Assembly: GCA_045636065.1 (NCBI GenBank) | Contig: JAZTWW010000054.1 | Location: forward strand, 1-60,889 | DNA length: 60,889 nucleotides | Direction: 5' to 3' | DNA from: RGIG5050 sp045636065 | GTDB taxonomy: Bacteria; Verrucomicrobiota; Kiritimatiellia; RFP12; UBA1067 | Part shown: in pieces, positions 33,385 to 42,455 of the stretch | Position numbering within the stretch: the stretch's first letter is position 1 | Layout: every line of letters starts with the position of its first letter | Made by a program: the position numbers and the translations under genes | The notes under the pieces: generated by a model | Seen by the model: only the letters and a program-made list of their open reading frames with translations | The model's database searches: none | Told to the model about the DNA's origin: nothing

Positions 33385-34665
33385 TCAGACGCCGGATTTC
33401 AGGTCCGCTATCGCCTTTGCGACGTTTTCGAAGAGTTTTGGCAGCTTTTCGAGGCTGACCGTGGAGAACGCGAGGCGGATGAGCCCGCTCAGGCGGATCG
33501 TGCCGGTGGAGTATCCTTCGATAAGGCGGCGCCTCACATCCTCGGCATCCACCCCCAGAGGCTTCACGCACATGAAGTACCCCGAGTTGAAAGGCATCGC
33601 CTTGAAGAGACTTTCCCATTCAGGATGGGCGGCGAGAATCTCCTTTATGAGCGTGTAGCGCCTCTTGAGGATCGCGTACTTCTCCTTCTTCTCGCTCCAG
33701 TAGGCGGGATCGCTGTAGGCGGCGAGAGCCATCTTCTGCCCGAGGGACGTGACGTTCGAGATGGCGCTTCTGACGTTGCCCGCCGCCTTGGCCTCAAGCG
33801 CCTTAAGCTGCTCGGGAGTGGCGCCCTTGAAGGCGAATGTCATGAAGCCAACCCTAAGCCCCCAGACGTAGTCTTCCTTCGTTGTGCCGTCGAGCTTGAC
33901 AGCAAGGACATTCTCGCTCAGATCGGCGAATTCGGCGAAGAGAGACTCTCCGTGTATGCCATCCTCGTAGACGAGCCCAAAGTATGCGTCATCGAGTATG
34001 ACGACGATCTTCTTGCCGGCATCCGCAGCCTCCTTGACCGCTGCGACGATTGCCTTGGCGTCGTCGATTGTGGCAGTGTATCCCGTAGGGTTATTTGGGA
34101 AATTGAGTATGAGGAGCTTCTTTTCGCGCCCGGAAAGAAGCCTTTCCTTCATTCCGGCGGCATTGAAGGCCCCATCGGTGAAAGTCTCGAACATCTCAAG
34201 CCTGGCGCCCCTCGCCTCCTCGAATATGAGCGAGTAGTTGTCCCAGAAGAGATCAGGAACGACGACCTCATCGCCTTCGTCGGCGAAAAGCTCGGCGGCA
34301 ACCCTAAGCCCGTGCGTCAGCGCGTTCGTGACGATCGGGGAGGAGAACGTCTTGCCTTTGAGCGACGGGTTCTTCTCTAGCTCCAGCTGCACCCACTTCT
34401 CCCTGAGTGCCGGCAAGCCAAAGCTTCCTGCATAGAGGAATGCCGTCTTGTCCAGCTTGAGGCGGCTTGCGAACGAGTCCATCACCATGGGTGTCCCGTC
34501 CTCCTCGAACGCCATGCCTATCGTGGCGTTTATCGCGCAGGCCTTCGCCTCTGCGCCCTGCCCCAGAATGCCCCCGTAGGGGAAGTAGATGCGCCGCCCT
34601 GCGGGTGAAAGAAATTGCGCCACGTCACCAAGCGCGGCGTTGAGTTTTTCGGCTAGAATGTTCAT
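33385..34665 (-). CDS. PLP-dependent class I aminotransferase
   Basis: A 426-residue fold-type I aminotransferase with NFPNNPTGYTATIDDA near residue 188, DDAYFGL near 222 (the cofactor-ring aspartate) and the lysine region LDGTTKEDYVWGLRVGF near 256. The chain end RLSGLIRLAFSTVSLEKLP holds the substrate-carboxylate arginine. It is probably an aspartate or aromatic aminotransferase-like enzyme, but its specificity cannot be read from sequence. It is the first gene of the operon leading to dxr, rseP, ispG and hydG. The -10 of its promoter lies 7 bases before the ATG and no Shine-Dalgarno is present, so the message is probably leaderless. Confidence 0.85.
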   Translation of the reverse strand: MNILAEKLNAALGDVAQFLSPAGRRIYFPYGGILGQGAEAKACAINATIGMAFEEDGTPMVMDSFASRLKLDKTAFLYAGSFGLPALREKWVQLELEKNPSLKGKTFSSPIVTNALTHGLRVAAELFADEGDEVVVPDLFWDNYSLIFEEARGARLEMFETFTDGAFNAAGMKERLLSGREKKLLILNFPNNPTGYTATIDDAKAIVAAVKEAADAGKKIVVILDDAYFGLVYEDGIHGESLFAEFADLSENVLAVKLDGTTKEDYVWGLRVGFMTFAFKGATPEQLKALEAKAAGNVRSAISNVTSLGQKMALAAYSDPAYWSEKKEKYAILKRRYTLIKEILAAHPEWESLFKAMPFNSGYFMCVKPLGVDAEDVRRRLIEGYSTGTIRLSGLIRLAFSTVSLEKLPKLFENVAKAIADLKSGV

Positions 34666-34672
34666 GGGCTCT

Positions 34673-34701
34673 ATTCTACCAAAAATGAGCGAGGCATTCA
34701 A
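34673..34701 (-). promoter_or_regulatory. Promoter of the aminotransferase-dxr operon
   Basis: Minus strand: -35 TTGAAT (34696-34701), 17-base spacer ending TTTGG, -10 TAGAAT (34673-34678). The predicted start falls on or beside the ATG at 34665. Confidence 0.7.
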
Positions 34702-34731
34702 GCACGGTATTCGCTCCGCAATGGGCCACAC

Positions 34732-34760
34732 TTGACGCAAGGCGGATTATTTGATACAAT
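34732..34760 (+). promoter_or_regulatory. Promoter of the C10 peptidase gene
   Basis: Plus strand: -35 TTGACG (34732-34737), 17-base spacer, -10 TACAAT (34755-34760). AAAAGGA gives a ribosome binding site about 10 bases before ATG 34790. The signals look intact although the gene is interrupted. Confidence 0.8.
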
Positions 34761-34768
34761 TGCGTCAA
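34732..34768 (+). promoter_or_regulatory. Perfect 9-bp inverted repeat framing the peptidase promoter (operator-like)
   Basis: TTGACGCAA (34732-34740) and TTGCGTCAA (34760-34768) are exact reverse complements. The left arm contains the -35 and the right arm starts at the last base of the -10. The 28-base centre-to-centre distance is close to three helical turns, fit for a regulator binding both arms. Confidence 0.6.
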
Positions 34769-34789
34769 ATTTAAAAAGGACGGCATAAA

Positions 34790-36742
34790 ATGCGATGCAA
34801 AACATTTCTCGTGGCGTTGCTTGTGCTTGCGCTCAAGGCACAGGCTGTACATGTTTCGGAGTCCGAGGCGGCGGACGCTGCGAGCGTCTGGGCTGGCGCC
34901 GGCGAGGCGCTGGGCACCAGTCTCGGCACGAACGTGGAGTCGGTGCGCGAGCATCCCGTGACCGACGGCTATTCGTTCTACGCCGTCAAGCTCGACGGCG
35001 GAACGGTGATCATGACGTCTGACACGGATCTTGAGCCGGTCATCGCGTTCTCGTCTAGCGGCGATATCGACCTTTCCGAGGGCAGCCCGCTCCTCGACCT
35101 CCTGCGCAGGGACGTCGCAGCCCGCGCAGCGTTCGCGGGCATGTCTGCGCGGCGCAGCCTGGCGACTTCCGCTCCAACTGCATCTACTCCTGTTCCGTCG
35201 GCTTCTCCGTCGTCGCTTTGGTCGGCGCTTCTGCGCAGGCGGTCCGTGTCCGCACAATCCTCGCCGTCGCCCAAATCCCTCTCGACGTCGGAATCTGCGT
35301 CGCCGCTCCATTCGATATCCGATGTCCGCGTCGCGCCGCTTGTGAAGACGAAGTGGAACCAGTACAACGTGAACGGCGAACCATGCTAAAACTACTATAC
35401 GCCGAACAACTGGTACTGCGGATGCTCGGCGACGTCGCTGGCTCAGATCATGCGCTACTTCGAGTTCCCAAAGGCAGAGGTGCAGCCGCAGGAATTCGAA
35501 TGCAAGGTAGCCGACGAGACGACGATGCTTTCGATGCAGGGCGGAATATACGACTGGGACAGCATGACGCTCGATCCGCAGAGCGCCGCGACGCTCGACC
35601 AGCTCACGGAGGAGAACCGCGAGGCGATCGGAAAGCTGACGAGCGACGTCGGCATTGCGCTCAAGTCCAAATACGACGAATATGCCACCACTGCGCAGCC
35701 CGGTTCCCTCGCGTCGGCGCTTCGCGACGCATTCGGCTATGCCGACGCGGTAAGCTGCTATAAATACGCCGACCTCGAAGATGCCGCCTACAACAGCAAT
35801 CCCGACGCCCTCGCCCTCCACGACCATGCGCTCCGCGGGCGGGTCATCCTCGCGAATCTCGACGCCCGGCAGCCGGTGCAGCTCTCAATATACGGGTTTT
35901 ATGCGGGGCACGTGGGCGATCTCGAAAAGTGGGCCGGACATTCTGTGGTGGCAGACGGCTACGGCTACCAGACGGTCGACGGCGTCGAAACCGAATTTGT
36001 CCACATCAATATGGGCTGGGGCGGCATCGACGACGTTTGGTACAACATCCCCGAAATCGACGTCACCAAAACCGGCGAGCATTCGGCGGACATAGGGTAC
36101 ACATATGTCTACCTCGGCGGCGCGATGTTCAACATTTCCACTAGCGGCACAGCAGGACTTTCGATCCTTTCTGGGCGCTTGACTGACGAGGACGGGGCCG
36201 CCGTCGAGGGCGCGACGGTCAGCGTGTACGGCGCGGGCGACACGAAGGTCGCCGAGACTGTCTCCGACGAAAACGGCATCTACTTCTTCAAGCTGACAGG
36301 AGACGCGGAATACTCGCTCGATGCGGTCTCGGACGACGGACTCAGCGCGGAGATAGAATCGGTATTCCTGCCCGCGACGACCGGCCTAGACGATATGTAT
36401 GTGGTTGAAGATGCGTCCAACATAGGCAACTCCTGGGGCAACAACATGATCCTCGCCCAGAATGGGCCCGCCCAGAAGGATCCGGCCCAGCCGCTGCCAG
36501 TCGAATTCGCGGCGATTTCCGAGGTCAACGGAATGTGGACGCTCGTCATCACCACGGCGGTCAAGAAATGCTGGTACTCGCTGTACGAGACCGACTCGCT
36601 TTCTGGCGGGTTTGAAATCGACGGCCTCGAGCCCGTCTTGAGCCGCCAGGCGACGGCAAACGGGGAAATGACGTTCGAACGTCCGGCGAACGGTCCGCAG
36701 CTCTTCTGGAAGGTTCGCGCCGAGCCCGAAGACGCGCACTGA
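34790..36742 (+). pseudogene. Exported C10 (streptopain-like) cysteine peptidase broken by one in-frame stop
   Basis: Both halves lie in one frame. Codons 1-199 give a signal peptide (cut after AQA, residue 19), a propeptide and a Ser/Pro-rich linker. Codon 200 is TAA. Then follow the nucleophile in CGCSATSLAQIM (C212), the histidine in WAGHSVVADGYG (about H384) and NMGWGG (about 410), all matching family C10. The C-terminus adds a carboxypeptidase-regulatory-like beta domain (SGRLTDEDGAAVEGATVSVYG) and a terminal domain without a known match. The neighbouring codons read C-stop-N-Y-Y-T-P-N, so a single TAC-to-TAA change in a C-Y-N-Y-Y stretch explains it. Everything after the stop is intact, so the event is recent or read through. 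The gene is convergent with the envelope operon. Confidence 0.85.
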
Positions 36743-36766
36743 TTGCGGCTGGGTTACGGCCAACGT

Positions 36767-37864
36767 CTACTCGAAGCGGGAGGTGATGGGGTTCCACTGC
36801 TTCATGGAGCCGCTTGTGGGATCGACGGGGGCGATGTAGGGCTTGACGGGGCCTTGGTTCCGCTTTATGAGCTTCGCAAGCTGCCAAGGCTCCCAGCCGC
36901 ACACGCTTATGTAGATCTTACGCCCCGTCAGGGGATCGACGCCGATCGTCGAATAGACCTCCGGGGCGTTCGTCGTAAGATCGGACACCACCGCATCGAC
37001 ACGCGATGACATCGAAGTGGACGTGACCGTACTCGCCTCGTCCTCGCCATCCCTTTCCGAAAGCATCTCGACGACCGATTCGCCGCTTATCGTATCGGCG
37101 CTCAAAGTGATCGCCAGATTGGCCCGCGCCTGGTCAAGGGCGAGCTTCTGCGCAGCCCTCAAATGCGCCGACCCCTTCGGAAGACCCTCTATGTCGGCGA
37201 ACCCGAGCCCAGCATACCTGAGAAGCCCGTCCGTGCCGACGAACTTCCTGACGCCGAACTTGCAGTCGAGCTTCGCGCCGGAAGCCCACCTGCGCCATTC
37301 ATCCACCTTCCCGCCGGCTGCACCCGCAACCGGGATGGGCCCGCTGCGATCCGCGAGAGCGCCGGAGACGGCCTTCTCCGCGCACGAGGCCGTTTTGAGC
37401 CTCCACCCTACCGCCACCGACACCTTGTACCCGCCCTTCGCGCCAAGTTCCTCGACCGAATCGATGACTCCGCACCCGCGCATTATGAGCTGCGCCTTGG
37501 CGGACAGCTCGGACGTGACGTCTTTCGAGATCTCGTCGCCAAGCGCCTTCTGGCGCTCACCCCTCGAGCCCGACATCTCTCTCATAAGAAGCGTCAGCAG
37601 CTCCTGCCTTGCGCGCATCTCCGCCTCGGAGGCAAGGGCGTTGCGCCTTGAAAGCGCCGATGCCGCGGCCGGATCCTCCACCATTCCGCGCGCCACGGCC
37701 ACGGCGACAACGGTCCCGTCGGTATTGACACCTTCCTTGAGCCCCGATGCGGAAAGGAGCTTCAGGATTTCGGGCGACGGCGCTGCCAGGACCTCGGCCG
37801 CAGCGGCAAGCGCAATCAGGATCGCGATTATGACAATCCGCCCTGTTGAAGAAAGTCTTTTCAT
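36767..37864 (-). CDS. Exported LPP20-like protein A
   Basis: A 365-residue protein with a signal peptide (hydrophobic 9-26, cut near VLAA) and no lipobox. The N-terminal part resembles LPP20-type repeats: an Ala/Arg-rich helix around SRRNALASEAEMRARQELLTLL, then AQLIMRGCGVIDS and GGYKVSVAVGWRL. Its middle shares a row of matches with the 588-residue protein at 39293-41059 (AQ-GC-VI, GG-V-W, a tryptophan motif, FVG-G-YAG). Function unknown. It is the last gene of the envelope operon and convergent with the C10 pseudogene. Confidence 0.75.
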   Translation of the reverse strand: MKRLSSTGRIVIIAILIALAAAAEVLAAPSPEILKLLSASGLKEGVNTDGTVVAVAVARGMVEDPAAASALSRRNALASEAEMRARQELLTLLMREMSGSRGERQKALGDEISKDVTSELSAKAQLIMRGCGVIDSVEELGAKGGYKVSVAVGWRLKTASCAEKAVSGALADRSGPIPVAGAAGGKVDEWRRWASGAKLDCKFGVRKFVGTDGLLRYAGLGFADIEGLPKGSAHLRAAQKLALDQARANLAITLSADTISGESVVEMLSERDGEDEASTVTSTSMSSRVDAVVSDLTTNAPEVYSTIGVDPLTGRKIYISVCGWEPWQLAKLIKRNQGPVKPYIAPVDPTSGSMKQWNPITSRFE

Positions 37865-37893
37865 CGAGGCACCTCCCTCCGGTCACAGGCCCG

Positions 37894-39267
37894 TCATTCG
37901 AGCTCGGATCCATGGTTCGCAGAAATGACGCTGCGGGCCTTGGCCTTGGCGGATTCGTCGCGCCCGGAGACGAGCAGATGCCACGCATTGCCGTCGGCGA
38001 GCTTCGTAAGGCCGAGCTTCTGGTAGAGAAGGCAGAGATCCGCAGCGGCCGTCTCGTCCCCGGGATTTATGACGAGCGCCTGATGGTACGCAACCACAGC
38101 GTCATGGAGATTCCCGCCGGCCCTGAAGCATGCCGCCAGATAGCGCCACTTCTCAGATGAGGCGGGCGCCTTCTCGATGCTAGCGCGAATCATTCCCATA
38201 ACCTCTTCCAGTCCGGCTCCGCCTGTGTGGAAAAGCCTCTTCGCTTCGGAGAATCCGGCATCTTCGCCAGAATCCCCCTTGCCGAACTCGAGAAATCCGA
38301 ATGTGTTGAGGCAGTAGCCCCAGAACTTCGCCCCGCCGGACTTGAACGATCCGGCCTTTTCGAGGCATTCGCCGTACAGGGAGGCGAATTCGCCGAATGC
38401 GCCCGTCCCTCCGGCCTTGGCGGCGAGCTCCGCAACCCTTTCTGCATTGGGTGCCGCAAGCGACGATTTAAGAGCCCTCGAAAGCGCCCTTGGAATGTCG
38501 CCTTCGCCCTCCTCTATCGCGGAGAGCCTTGCATGGGCCTGAGAGAACGCCCTATCAACCTCAAGCGCGCCGTCGCACGCGCGCCTGTCGGCATCGCCGC
38601 CCCATGTTGCGTAAAGATTGCCTATCTCCGCGAGATCGACCCCCCAGCCCCTGTAGGCGACACCGCCGTTGGGCATGAGAAGCCTTGTGCTTGAACCTAG
38701 CTCAAGCCATACCCTCTCCCTGTCGCGGAAGTGCTTCAAGGCGAGAATGTACGACCTTAAAAGCGATTCCCATTCGTCAAGCGTGCGCTTTACCGGCATC
38801 CCCGCGACGGCATCCTCGCGGGCCTTCTTTATGGGGGCGGCTTCGAACGCCGAAACGTGGCGGTACTTGCCTACATATCTCGTCTCGTCCACTTCGCACG
38901 ACGCGCACTCAGGTATCTTGAACGGCGCAAGCGGCATTATAACGGCCGCTATCGGCCCCGGGAGCGGCGAAATCTCATTCCCGGACGGTCTTCCAATATA
39001 TTTTTCAAGGGCCGCAAGCTGCCCCGACATGATTACGGGGATAAGGTTCCCGTCCCTGCTGTCGGAGAGCGACCCTTCCAATATGATGAAAATATAGTCC
39101 CCCGCCTCCTGGACGGAAGGCGGGGTATCCTTGAAGCTGGCCCTGTAGAGGGCCACGGCCTCATCGCGGGTGAACGCGATGGAGGCGAAAGACGCGGCCA
39201 GAACCGCCGCCGCAACGGCAAAGCGCCTTACGGCTCCAATCCTAGAGAAACGTCCTGCCTCCATCAT
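37894..39267 (-). CDS. Exported helical-repeat protein of unknown function
   Basis: A 457-residue protein with an N-terminal signal segment (about 14-32). Most of the chain is predicted alpha-helical. The C-terminal 100 residues show TPR-like spacing (SEKWRYLAACFRAGGNLHDAVVAYHQALVINPGDETAAADLCLLYQKLG in part), the classic A-x-A-Y-x-x-A-L-x-x-xP end of a TPR helix pair. No family could be named for the N-terminal 300 residues. It lies within the envelope operon, so a scaffold role for the neighbouring exported proteins is reasonable but inferred. A hydrophobic PLPGPIAAVIMPLAPF patch occurs near residue 98. Confidence 0.7.
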   Translation of the reverse strand: MMEAGRFSRIGAVRRFAVAAAVLAASFASIAFTRDEAVALYRASFKDTPPSVQEAGDYIFIILEGSLSDSRDGNLIPVIMSGQLAALEKYIGRPSGNEISPLPGPIAAVIMPLAPFKIPECASCEVDETRYVGKYRHVSAFEAAPIKKAREDAVAGMPVKRTLDEWESLLRSYILALKHFRDRERVWLELGSSTRLLMPNGGVAYRGWGVDLAEIGNLYATWGGDADRRACDGALEVDRAFSQAHARLSAIEEGEGDIPRALSRALKSSLAAPNAERVAELAAKAGGTGAFGEFASLYGECLEKAGSFKSGGAKFWGYCLNTFGFLEFGKGDSGEDAGFSEAKRLFHTGGAGLEEVMGMIRASIEKAPASSEKWRYLAACFRAGGNLHDAVVAYHQALVINPGDETAAADLCLLYQKLGLTKLADGNAWHLLVSGRDESAKAKARSVISANHGSELE

Positions 39268-39292
39268 GCCACCTCGCTTTCCTCATCTGGGA

Positions 39293-41059
39293 TCAAAAGT
39301 CGTCGTCGGAGAAGATGATCCTCGACGAACGCTGGAGTTTGCCCTCCTCCGGCCTTACATAGGGCTTGGGGGCGGGCAGAACGGGAGCGACGACGGGTAC
39401 GGTGACATTGGTCCTCTGCGCCTCTTCGAGGAGGGCCGAGAACGTCGCGGCCGTTTCGGTATCGACCTGCGTAGCGCCGAGCTGGCGGGCGCCTGCGTTG
39501 TTCTTGGAGGCGTCGATGAGCTCCTGGATGCGCCCGGTCCTGCCGCGCTCGATCTCCTGGCTGATGTTGACCAGGAGCGCGAGATCCTTCGCGCCGTTGC
39601 GGATGTCCTTGAGTGTCGCGGCCTGGCTGGCGTTGACGCCGTAGATCACAACGTGGATCTGCTGGCCGGTGGACTTGTGCGTCGTCTTGAACGAGGCGAC
39701 CTTCATGAGGCCATGGATGTGGATGTCCTTGAAGCTCTCTCCGGCCTTGTAGTCGAAGTCTTCGAGGACCTTCTGCTCGGTGTTGCCGTCAACATTGATG
39801 TCCATCGCGAGCTTCTTCAGGTTGGCCTCGACGTAGGCGTCGGCGTAGAGGGCGTAGACGACCTCTGCCGCGGCCTCAAGCTCCGCGATCTTCTCGCTCT
39901 TGTCGTCGGCGTTGGCGTTGCTGAGAACGGGTGCCGCCGCGATTCCGAGATACCACATGTTGCCTTCGCCGTCGACGAACGTCCTCGGGCCCATCCAGTC
40001 GCCAAGGGCGCCGTTGGCGCGGAAGTTGTTGACCCAGTCAACGACGGAGCGGCCGTTCTTGTTGGGCGGGAACCTGACGTCGCCGCCGCCGAGGATGGCG
40101 GAAGCCGCAGACTGCGCCTCGGGGCTCCAGGAGAAGAGCACGGACATCTCGTACGTCCACTTGCCGCCCGTCTCAGAAACGGAGTCGGCCTGCTGGATGA
40201 CGGTGCAACCGTGGATCTGCATCTGGGCGGCGCGGGAGATCGTGGAGGCTGATTTCCTCTCAAGGTTGTCGGCGAAGTCGCGGCGGATCTTCTCGGCCTT
40301 CTCCATGAGGGCGGTGTATTCGGCGGTCGTCCTCTCGAACTCGGCCTTCACCTGCTCGTAGCGCTCCTTCTTCTCGGCGTCGAACTTGGCGGCGAGATTG
40401 TCCTCGTCAGTCTCGGCTATGACCTGCGTCACCGTGGCCATGAGCTCGTTGACGCTCATGGTCTTCATGTCCTCCTTGGCGGCGGAAAGCTCGATGCCGA
40501 GCTTTTCAAGCTGCTCGCCGGTGTACTCGGCCTGGCGCTGGACTTCGTCGACGATGGCGGAGAGCTGCTTCTCGATGGGGTTGCCGGGGATTTCGAGAAT
40601 TCTCTCGGCGGACATCTTCGAGAAGATGGACTGAACGATCTGCGCCTTCGCCTCGATAAGAAGCTCCGTCATCTTGGACGAGCGGACCTTGAGGAACTCG
40701 GTGGAGACCCTGGGGTTGCGCACGTCGAAGCGCTTCGTGGCCTGGACGACGATGCGCCCCGTAGCGGGGTCGTAGATCTTCCCCACCTTTGCGACGAAAT
40801 ACTCGTTGACGAGATCTTCCGCGCTCTTGTCGGCGTCAACCAGGTCCTGGGCGACGGCTCCATTGGAAGCGACGACCATCTGCGGCTGAACTTCGGCGGC
40901 GACTGCAGCTGCAACCTGCTCGGCCGGGACTGCGGGGACGTCCACCACCTGGGCGGGGGCCTCCGCCGGAAGCTCGGTGGGAACACCGAACTCCTGCGCA
41001 TATGCGCCTGCGGCGACCGCGAGCGCGGCGGCGCAGACTGGAATGACGGATTTCTTCAT
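39293..41059 (-). CDS. Exported LPP20-like/coiled-coil protein B
   Basis: A 588-residue protein with a clear signal peptide (cut after AYA, residue 21). A proline/alanine/glutamine-rich linker (about 22-65) is followed by a helical region with coiled-coil character (150-270). A conserved core AAQMQIHGCTVIQQ, GGKWTYEMSVLFSW, VVDWVNNFRANGALGDWMGPRTFVDGEG, WYLGIAAAPV (290-390) is shared with the protein at 36767-37864. The C-terminus (420-588) ends in an acidic SDDDF. The acidic end and proline linkers suggest an elongated periplasmic component. No established function is known to me; proteins of this shape recur beside CsgG/LpoB-like genes in PVC genomes, which I recall but cannot check. Confidence 0.7.
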   Translation of the reverse strand: MKKSVIPVCAAALAVAAGAYAQEFGVPTELPAEAPAQVVDVPAVPAEQVAAAVAAEVQPQMVVASNGAVAQDLVDADKSAEDLVNEYFVAKVGKIYDPATGRIVVQATKRFDVRNPRVSTEFLKVRSSKMTELLIEAKAQIVQSIFSKMSAERILEIPGNPIEKQLSAIVDEVQRQAEYTGEQLEKLGIELSAAKEDMKTMSVNELMATVTQVIAETDEDNLAAKFDAEKKERYEQVKAEFERTTAEYTALMEKAEKIRRDFADNLERKSASTISRAAQMQIHGCTVIQQADSVSETGGKWTYEMSVLFSWSPEAQSAASAILGGGDVRFPPNKNGRSVVDWVNNFRANGALGDWMGPRTFVDGEGNMWYLGIAAAPVLSNANADDKSEKIAELEAAAEVVYALYADAYVEANLKKLAMDINVDGNTEQKVLEDFDYKAGESFKDIHIHGLMKVASFKTTHKSTGQQIHVVIYGVNASQAATLKDIRNGAKDLALLVNISQEIERGRTGRIQELIDASKNNAGARQLGATQVDTETAATFSALLEEAQRTNVTVPVVAPVLPAPKPYVRPEEGKLQRSSRIIFSDDDF

Positions 41060-41099
41060 TTTTGCTTCTCCTTCTCTTCTTTAAGAGTTCACGGTTTTA

Positions 41100-42416
41100 T
41101 CAAAGACCTGCGGGGCGCCTCGCCCAGGGGGCCACGACGGTTCCGCCGGGGGCGACCTTCACCGGGCTCGCCACGGACGGCGTGGCGCTCTGGTAGGCGG
41201 GTGCGTCGTCGCGCGCCGTCGGGCGGGCGATGGCGCCGATCGGGATCTGCTCAAGGGGCGTACCCTCGATCACCACGGCATAGCTCATCTTGGGGGTGAT
41301 GCGCGTTATCTGCGCGCGGGCGATCATCGTCTCCTCGGCGCCGAGGCTTTCGCCCGTCGTGACGTCGATGATGGCCTCGCCCGCGTTGAAGATGTCGAAC
41401 ACCTGACCGGCCCTCACGCTCTTGCCGCCTTGGTTGAAGACGAGCTCGAAGGCGTTCTTGGCCGTTACGCGCATCGGGTAGATGTTGGCGATGATCTCAT
41501 CCGAGATCTGCTTCGCGACGACGGTCATGCCCGTCGAGAGCATCTCCTCGACGGAGCCGCCGGCGCAGGCGGAGTACGGGATCTTGACGGTGTTCGCCCA
41601 CTTGAGCTGCGATGTGGGGACGAGGAGGATCCTGTAGGAGACCTCGATGAACGAACCGTCGGCGACGGTGGTGCGGCCCGTATACTGGTTCGAGACGGGC
41701 GTAGGCGAGGAGTACATCCTGACAGAGCCGATCACCATGTAGTCCGTCACCAGGAGCTGGTTGAAGCGGCCCATGTCGCCCGAGGAGGCGTTGTCCATGT
41801 AGAGGCGGCTAAGCTCGTTCTGTATCTCGGAGTTGAACTCGCGGTCGAGCATCGTGAAGCGGCGCGTCTGGGCGAGGTCCTCGTTGAGGCGCCTTGCGAT
41901 CTCCTCGGAGTTGGGCGAGGGCTTGACGGCCGTGCCGTAGACGCTGACCGTCTCCGAGCCGACGTACCTGAAAGGCATGACGACCATGCGCCTCAGGTTG
42001 TTGGGATCGCGGCCAACGATGTACTTGCCGGGGAACTTCGCCTCAACCTCGACGACCCACTGGCCGGTAGTCTGGTCGAACTCCTCGGAGAGAACCTTGT
42101 AGCTCTGGACGCGGCCCTTTGTGGCGACCGAGACTGACTGCTTGAGGGCCTCGCTTACTTCACTGACGCTCGTTGTCGAGACGAGCGTGGACGCCTGCGA
42201 CGCCTGAAGAGCGTCAAGAAGCGTCTCGCGCGACTCCTGGAGGCTCATGCCACCCACCTGGCTCATCGCCTGGCTGAGCGCGTCGTAGATCGCCGCGCGG
42301 TAGTCGGCGTTGCGGCCCTTTCCGCGGGCCGTCTCGACCGTCGTGACCTGCGCCGCCGAAAGGCCGAGCGCGGCCACTGCCGCCATGGCGGCGGCGAAAA
42401 TCCTGAATGATCTCAT
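41100..42416 (-). CDS. CsgG-like exported protein
   Basis: A 438-residue protein with a signal peptide (cut near LSAA, residue 21) and no lipobox. Residues 30-130 form an LPP20-type module (RAAIYDALSQAMSQVGGMSLQ, TKGRVQSYKV, GQWVVEVEAKFPG). Residues about 135-300 resemble the CsgG/LpoB/TolB-N fold: MVVMPFRYV, then a two-helix stretch SEEIARRLNEDLAQTRRFTMLDREF and VTDYMVIGSVRMY. A C-terminal domain of about 120 residues follows. CsgG proteins form outer-membrane export pores with a lipid anchor; the missing lipobox argues for a periplasmic, LpoB-like role instead. It is the third gene of the envelope operon, after the LpoB-like gene. Confidence 0.75.
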   Translation of the reverse strand: MRSFRIFAAAMAAVAALGLSAAQVTTVETARGKGRNADYRAAIYDALSQAMSQVGGMSLQESRETLLDALQASQASTLVSTTSVSEVSEALKQSVSVATKGRVQSYKVLSEEFDQTTGQWVVEVEAKFPGKYIVGRDPNNLRRMVVMPFRYVGSETVSVYGTAVKPSPNSEEIARRLNEDLAQTRRFTMLDREFNSEIQNELSRLYMDNASSGDMGRFNQLLVTDYMVIGSVRMYSSPTPVSNQYTGRTTVADGSFIEVSYRILLVPTSQLKWANTVKIPYSACAGGSVEEMLSTGMTVVAKQISDEIIANIYPMRVTAKNAFELVFNQGGKSVRAGQVFDIFNAGEAIIDVTTGESLGAEETMIARAQITRITPKMSYAVVIEGTPLEQIPIGAIARPTARDDAPAYQSATPSVASPVKVAPGGTVVAPWARRPAGL

Positions 42417-42455
42417 TTCAATCGTTCCTTTCCGGACGCTGCATCTTCAAGGCGC

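Noticed and set aside
34790..36742. Stop-codon reassignment explaining the in-frame TAA
   Set aside because: TAA ends rpmG and the small basic protein, and TGA ends many coupled genes here, so both are normal stops. TAA is not a selenocysteine or pyrrolysine codon.
41100..42416. Curli secretion pore CsgG
   Set aside because: No lipobox and no curli genes; the fold match is shared with LpoB-like proteins, so only a CsgG-like label is justified.
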